Assembly: GCA_900491605.1 (NCBI GenBank)
Contig: UESW01004558.1
Coordinates: 524,394 to 588,393, forward strand
Origin: Calamus simplicifolius
Taxonomy: Eukaryota > Streptophyta > Magnoliopsida > Arecales > Arecaceae
DNA length: 64,000 bases
Direction: 5' to 3'
The notes under the pieces are model-generated. The model was not told the DNA's origin. It saw only the letters and a list, made by a program, of their open reading frames with translations, and ran no database searches. The translations under genes and the position numbers were made by a program. Within the stretch, counting starts at the first letter, position 1; each line of letters starts with the position of its first letter. This document shows positions 58,460-64,000 of this stretch, piece by piece.

Positions 58460-60827
58460 ATGGTTCCCTCTTTCTCTCTCTTCGAGCTGGGGCTGGCTGC
58501 GTGATTTATTGCGGAGGGGCGGCCCGCCTCGGTTTGCTCTCCGCTCCTCTCCTCTGCTCTCCTCTCCTCTCCTCCTCTATTAGAGTAAAAAAAAAGGGTT
58601 CTTCTTCTTCATGCTCTCCCTCCCTCTTCTGGGAAATCCCATTCCTTGGAGCTCCCTCTTCGAGGGGATGCCACGATGTTTTCTTCTTCCCGAAATGCCC
58701 CCCACCGCAGCGATATTTTGTTACTTTTCGGGCCGATAACTTTCTCGTGTCGGCGATCCGCTTTGAGCTATTACCGAAATGCCCGTTTTCCGTTACGGTT
58801 GCGATTTTATGGCAGATTCTTTGACTGTTATCCCACTATTAAAACGAACAGAGTTGGGTGGGAAACGCTTTTTTTTTTTTTTTTCAAAAAAAAATTCTTG
58901 ATTTAATTTTCGGAAACGGTGTCTACTTTATCGAGCTGTCCTGGGCCCACCGGTGGCCAGGAGGCTTCCCCTGAGGAGTGCATGTAATTACTTATGCTGC
59001 TTTAAATTGCATCTAATTACTTTGATTTTTTAAAAAATTTTCAAAAACATTCTTAAGCCTTTTAGAAAAGAGTAGTGAGCATCTATGGTATCTAATAAAA
59101 TGAAAACTAAAATTATTGTTTAGGATACGAGGATATGGTATCTAATAAAATGAGCAACAAGGCTCTAATTTATTTCATTGCCATTTCTACTAATTTCTTA
59201 GAGCCAGACAATCACTTCTCTGAAGTGTATGGTAGGATTATTCAACATAATCAATCATGTATGCTCTCTTAGGCTTCTTTGTCTTTTGTCTTCAACCATA
59301 ATTTGGTGGTAATATATTATTGGGAAAAGTCTATGTATTATATGTATGCATGCATACATACATATGTATATTTATGTCTCTGTTGTTTGTTGCTAGGAAA
59401 CAATTGCATAAAGAATGGAAAAACAAATGACGCAATGTTTTATGCTATGAGAATAATATATAAGCTATACCAAATCAATCTCAATGTTTAGAAAATTAAA
59501 TATATGAGATAAGATGATCGGTAAAGATAGTAAATAAAAACGATTCAACTGGGATAATTTTTTTATAACCTTTTTAGATATTAAGTTTCAATTTTATCCA
59601 TTAAAGAGCTTTATTTAATGCTTTTAGTTTCTTATGATTTTTTATTTATTTTTATCATAATCAGCAAATAATTAAAAGCATTGTAGAATTTGCTGACCGT
59701 CAATGCTGTGGAACATTCGTATCTCATGGCATGGACACATACATGTATTCTTCTCTTTAGTTGTTTGTAAATGGCACATACTATTAATTTTCAGTTGGCA
59801 TAAATTTTAAATTTATTATTATTGGCAACCTAGCTCCAATTCCACTTGGATAAGAAAAAACCTTAATTTTTTTGAAGAATTATGATGAAGATATTTGCTA
59901 ACTGTTGTACATTCTCTACTTATTAACCTTAAAATTGATGGTTTGCATCATGTTACCCTCTAGCTCTAAGGATATGGTGACTGAATTCCAAATATAGTTT
60001 TTCTACAGACAGAGTAACACTTCAGGTTATAATACTGTTTAGAACTGATGATGTGTCCCCACAACAACAAAGAGTCGATGGTAATGTTAAAATATAAAAT
60101 AAAGAGTGCCACAGTTTATAAGTCAGTGAAAATCCACATCATCACCAACATATTACACTGTGGTCTACCATGAGGCATTTTAATGAAAATCCAAAGCTTT
60201 ATTCATGTAATTTCAAATGCACAGACCATGACCTAAAGTTCATTAGTCTGGATTCTATTTTCCTTTTTTTTTATATTAAAAAAAAGGTGATGAGAGGCCA
60301 GTTCAGTTAAGTTATGTCACAATTGGATGCAAGACATGACTCTTTGCCAGATTTCTTTTGCCTCGACTCTCAGGTATCATCAGATTCCTTACCTATGCAT
60401 CGCATTTAATGCTGTTTCAATGCTCTCTGGCATGTTTGGCAAGCCTATCTCCAATAGTGAGCCATTTATATTTGCTCATTCAGCTTTTTTTCAGTTGGAT
60501 GTGGTCAATATAGCATCCTCAAATTCTCATGTAAAACCAAAGAAAAAAATAACAATGTTCTTTTATTTGATCCAGAGATATCTTGAGTTTCTAATTTCAT
60601 GCTGTTTTCTTTTGCTCTGCCTTACCATATATATATACCTTATAGGTGGATTCTTGGGGAGAATTATGATTCCAGTTAATTTTCACAATGCCGTTACATT
60701 TTTTTTTAATCCAACTAGCCAATCTCTCTCTCTGTATCAGGATTACCTTTTTTTTTTTTCTTCTTACTCTATTGATTAATATTATGAGAATCTAATGCTG
60801 AAAAAATTATCATTGCATCAATAAACA
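58460..60827. other. Upstream region of the DeSI-like gene and AT-rich spacer
   Basis: 58490-58800 is CT-rich (repeated CTCCTCTCCT) and likely belongs to the gene's upstream region. Further right it is AT-rich with poly(T) runs near 58870 and 60745. No gene seen. Confidence 0.5.
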
Positions 60828-61570
60828 TGCCCGATGACTAAGGCCAAGCTACTGAGCCGAATCATATGGCCGAACTTCAAGCCGAACCATTTGGCCGAAC
60901 CATCTCAGTGCCTCAAAAGGGCTGAGCTATATCCGAACCTCAATAAGACCGAGCTATCTTAGTACCTCGCTAGGATCGATCATCATCCCTTCAACGTAAG
61001 CGCCATTGCTGCTTTAAACCACACCGGATATCTCAGAGGATGAACCACTTTGATCGCAAAATACGCAGAATGAGCCTTCCAAAATGGGAACGTGAGTCAA
61101 ATACAACACTCCATCCATGATCAATGAGATTCCAAATTTCGATAAAGCGCCTATCAGCTTCATCAACTGCCGATTCCTGTAACTATTGGGATTCTAGCCT
61201 TCTTGGATGCCAACTCCCTAAAACATGCCTAAAAAATTAGGTAACGGCTCATCTCCTTGGCAGCGTACAAATATCAAGTCCCAGGACCTCAGGTACGCTC
61301 TCAAGGCAATCTAAGCCCAAAAAATAACTCTAGCAAAGGTCATTGCTCCTAAAAAATCATGCCAAGAAGAAAATCCTTCTGCTAAAGCCTTCTCCTCTCA
61401 TCTATTTGCTCAGAACTTCACTGACTTGAGCGTCGGAAGGTCTTTCGTAGGGACCACCCCCTGTAATTCCTGCATGAGGACTGCTTTACAAGTCCACTCG
61501 AACGAAATAGCGCTACCCGGATCCCGACGTGCACCAGCCCCAAGCCGGAGAACGAATTTTTGCAGCAACA
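60828..61570 (+). repeat. 5' LTR of the Tat-like element, about 743 bp
   Basis: It starts TGCCCGATGACTAAGG and ends GCAGCAACA. It contains several TGGCCGAAC-type repeats near the start and the conserved motif GACTTGAGCGTCGGAAGGTC at 61423. The 5' boundary is inferred from the TG and needs the 3' LTR to confirm it. Confidence 0.7.
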
Positions 61571-61589
61571 GATTGGCGCTAAAGGAAGG

Positions 61590-62010
61590 GCCCCAAGTCC
61601 CTCTAAAACTTGAAACCAAGGAGACAAGGTTTCCATACAAGAAGGACGATTCCTCAATGGCCAACCGTAAGAGAGCAGTTACAAATGCTCCTGATCAGGC
61701 CACCTCTCAAAGGCCTGATCCCACCAACAACATGGCACCTTCGCAGCCATCGCCAACCGAGGTTCCTCCACGTTAGCAACCCCGGTCACACAGGACCAAT
61801 TTGCCATGCTAGTCCAACTAGTTCAAGCCCTGCTACAACTGGTGCAGGGGCTTCTTGGGGGTCTTCTTTCCACTGCACCCACTCAGCAGCTTTCTGGTAG
61901 AATAGTCATCTCGGTCCTACCGATGGTCCCTCCATCCAATCCACTGGAAGCCACCGGCCTCCACGACAGTCTGACCATAAAGAGGTTTAACTGGCACCGC
62001 TGAGGGAAGG
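61590..62010 (+). pseudogene. gag-like remnant of the Tat-like element
   Basis: The frame at 61657 begins MANRKRAVTNAPDQ, and a second frame carries LVQLVQALLQLVQGLLGGLL (about 61804-61863), resembling the N-terminal leader and heptad-like stretch of Tat Gag proteins. It ends at 62003. No Gag core or zinc knuckle remains. 62010-62540 shows nothing further. Confidence 0.5.
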
Positions 62011-62544
62011 AGATAAGAACCTGCTCAGATCTCGTCGGACTCACTCCTTACCTCCAGTATTCTCTCGCCATAATTCAATGGCGCGCCATCGATCCCCCCA
62101 TCCCATTTTTTCCAACTGCTTGAGATGACGGGCTGCGACAATAACTATGCGCACCGAACCTACCGACGACTGGCACTGTTAAAAAGCTTTCCCACACCGG
62201 ACCCTACCAGGTATGGCTAAGCGAAGAGAAGAACCGGTTTGAAAGGGTTCGGTGCGAGGGCTCACCTCTTCAATGAGGACATCAAAGAGATACCATGCCT
62301 TGAGGATATGAAACTTGGATCATTTCCGAGCAATGAAGACCTTCAAGGGATATAGTACCCTGAAGACATGGAATAGATTAAACCCGAGTATATTACGAGT
62401 GAAGTATGCCTGAACCGAGCTATTTTGCTCATTGTAATAAAATTTCACTCTTCCATTCATATATTTCTTATTGAATAATAATTTTTCTTGAGTTGTGGAT
62501 GAAAGGCATGTTTCAACCAATCATTGACCTACGGGTCCATTTCT

Positions 62545-63786
62545 CCGTACTTTAGCAGGGCCAAGTAAAAATTTCTCTATACCTCGGCAGGGCCGAGCAA
62601 CATTCTCCATACCTTGGCAGGACCAAGTAAAAAATTTTTCGTACCTCGATAGGGCCGAGCAACATTCTCCTTACCTTGGCAGAGCCAAGTAAAAATTTCT
62701 CCATACCTTGATACGGCCAAGCAAATTTCTCCGAACCTTAGCATGACCGAGCAAATTTTTCTCCGAATCTCGGTACGGCCGAGCAACATTTCTTCGAACC
62801 TTGGCACAACCGAGCAAATTTTTCTTTGTACCTTTGCAAGGTCAAGCAACATTCTCCGTACCTTGGCAGGGCCAAGTAAAAATTTCTCCATACCTCGGCA
62901 CAGCCGAGCAAATTTCTTCGAACCTCAGCACAACCGAGTAAATTTTCTCCGAACCTAGGCACGATGGAGCAAATTTTTCTCCATACCTCGGCAGGGCCGA
63001 GCAACATTTTTCATACCTTGGCAGGGCTAAGTAAAAATTTCTCCAAACCTCATCACGACCGAGCAAATTTTTCTTCATACCTCGGCAGGACCGAGCAACA
63101 TTCTCTGTACTTTAGCAGGGCTAAGTAAAAATTTCTCTATACCTCAGCACGGCCAAGCAAATTTCTTCGAACTTCGGCACGACCAAGCAAATTTTTCTCC
63201 GAACCATGGCACGGTCGAGCAACATTTCTTCGAACCTTGACACAGCCGAACAAATTTTTCTCCGTACCTTAGCAGGACCAATCAACATTCTTCGTACCTT
63301 GGCAGTGCCAAATAAAAATTTCTCCAAACCTCGTTACGACCGAGCAAATTTTTCTTCGAACCTCGACACGGCCAAGAAATATTTCTCCAAACTTCGGTAC
63401 GGCAGAGCAAATTTTTTTTCATACCTCGGCAGGGCCGAGTAATATTCTTCGTACCTTAGTAGGGCCAAGTAAAAATTTCTCCGTACCTTGGTAGGGCCGA
63501 GCATCATTCTCCGTACCTTGGCAGGGCCAAGTAAAAATTTTTTCGTACCTCGACAGGGCTGACCAACATTCTTCGTACCTTAGCAGGGCCAAGTAAAAGT
63601 TTCTCCATACCTCGGCACGGCCGAGCAAATTTTTCTGTACCTCAGCAGGGTCAAGCAACATTCTTCATACCTTGGCAGGGCCAAGTAAAAATTTCTTCGA
63701 ATCTCAGCACGACTGAGCAAATTTTTCTTCATACCTCAGTAAGGCCGAACAACATTCTCCGTACTTTGGCAGGGCCAAGTAAAAAC
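62545..63786 (+). repeat. 40-unit minisatellite with hairpin-forming units
   Basis: Forty units of about 30-32 bp. Three subtypes occur: A around CCTCGGCAGGGCCGAGCAAC, B around CCTTGGCAGGGCCAAGTAAA and C around CCTCGGCACGGCCGAGCAAA. Each unit centres on an inverted repeat with 6-bp arms and a 3-bp loop. A and B often form A-B dimers, with one to four C-type units between. The minus-strand ORFs here are just translations of the repeat. Confidence 0.92.
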
Positions 63787-63978
63787 TTTGCAGAATCAAG
63801 GTTCATCGGCCACATGCCTTGACCTTCGATTTGGCCACATTTTGCCTAGCTAGATGCTCGGCTTGGCATTTATGGGGCCATCATGACGTGATTGGTTCAA
63901 ATCTCACCAATGAGATTGAGCCATCATGGAATCTACTCCCATCATGGGCTATACTCCCTATGCCCGAACCTACGCTTC

Positions 63979-63996
63979 GGATTAGGGAGTAGGGGG
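63979..63996 (+). other. Polypurine tract of the Tat-like element
   Basis: GGATTAGGGAGTAGGGGG, nearly all purine, sits where plus-strand priming just before a 3' LTR would be expected. The LTR itself lies beyond the window. Confidence 0.65.
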
Positions 63997-64000
63997 CATA

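Larger units (their letters stand above)
60828..64000 (+). mobile_element. Tat-like LTR element without recognisable pol, cut by the window edge
   Basis: A 5' LTR (60828-61570) is followed by GATTGGCGCTAAAGG at the primer-site position, a short degenerate gag-like part, a 1.24-kb minisatellite and a polypurine tract at the right window edge. No protease, RT, RNase H or integrase motif is found in the 2.4 kb between LTR and polypurine tract, so the copy is non-autonomous. The 3' LTR should begin just after the window. Orientation is plus. Confidence 0.75.

Noticed and set aside
62545..63786. Regular repeats resembling a CRISPR array
   Set aside because: The units are contiguous, degenerate and have no unique spacers; the setting is a plant retrotransposon.
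63890..63930. GGTTCAAATC box suggesting a tRNA B box
   Set aside because: No cloverleaf can be drawn around it; it lies in the 3' untranslated part of a retroelement.

Overview
The window is nuclear DNA from a flowering plant. It has spliced genes with GT-AG introns, plant-type gypsy and LINE retrotransposons, a miniature LTR retrotransposon and long AT-rich spacers. GC-rich first exons and a GC-rich single-exon gene suggest a monocot. The LTR style (very long gypsy LTRs, Tat-type LTRs) would fit a palm, but that is inference and no single feature proves the species. Nothing suggests bacteria, an organelle or an active virus.

Three host genes are supported. (1) A nine-exon gene on the plus strand (7789-28499) encodes a 230-residue DCN1-like (DCUN1/PONY domain) protein, which promotes cullin neddylation. 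Its first intron is about 16 kb. (2) A single-exon gene on the minus strand (48535-49692) encodes an intact 385-residue DUF868 protein of unknown function. (3) A three-exon gene on the minus strand (57316-58236) encodes a 229-residue PPPDE/DeSI-like isopeptidase with its His and Cys in place. Genes 1 and 3 both belong to ubiquitin-like-modifier biology, but they are about 29 kb apart and nothing links them functionally.

The rest is mostly mobile DNA. 1-4429 is the 5' end (gag and a 2.84-kb LTR) of a minus-strand gypsy element inserted into an older Tat-type LTR remnant (4430-about 5355). A decayed but structurally complete 10.8-kb Tat-lineage element (10432-21214) sits inside intron 1 of the DCN1-like gene. 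Its RT core is deleted, and it carries a GC-rich antisense ORF with two possible introns. 33261-39210 is a near full-length plant L1-type LINE on the minus strand whose ORF1 and ORF2 overlap by four bases. Further LINE pieces lie at 5811-6086, 41780-42355 and 52767-52963. 53278-53882 is a 605-bp TRIM with near-identical-length LTRs and perfect 5-bp target duplications. 60828-64000 is a Tat-like element without recognisable pol; it runs off the window just before its 3' LTR and contains a 40-unit minisatellite whose units can form small hairpins.

The stretches 28500-33260, 39211-46290, 46677-48534, 49693-52766, 54159-57315 and 58460-60827 are AT-rich and hold no gene I can support, only microsatellites, tandem duplications and possible MITEs. 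No rRNA, tRNA or CRISPR locus was seen. No wholly new system is evident. The best leads are the hairpin minisatellite, the apparently spliced antisense ORF, the TRIM, the alternative C-terminus of the DCN1-like gene and the LINE stop/start overlap.
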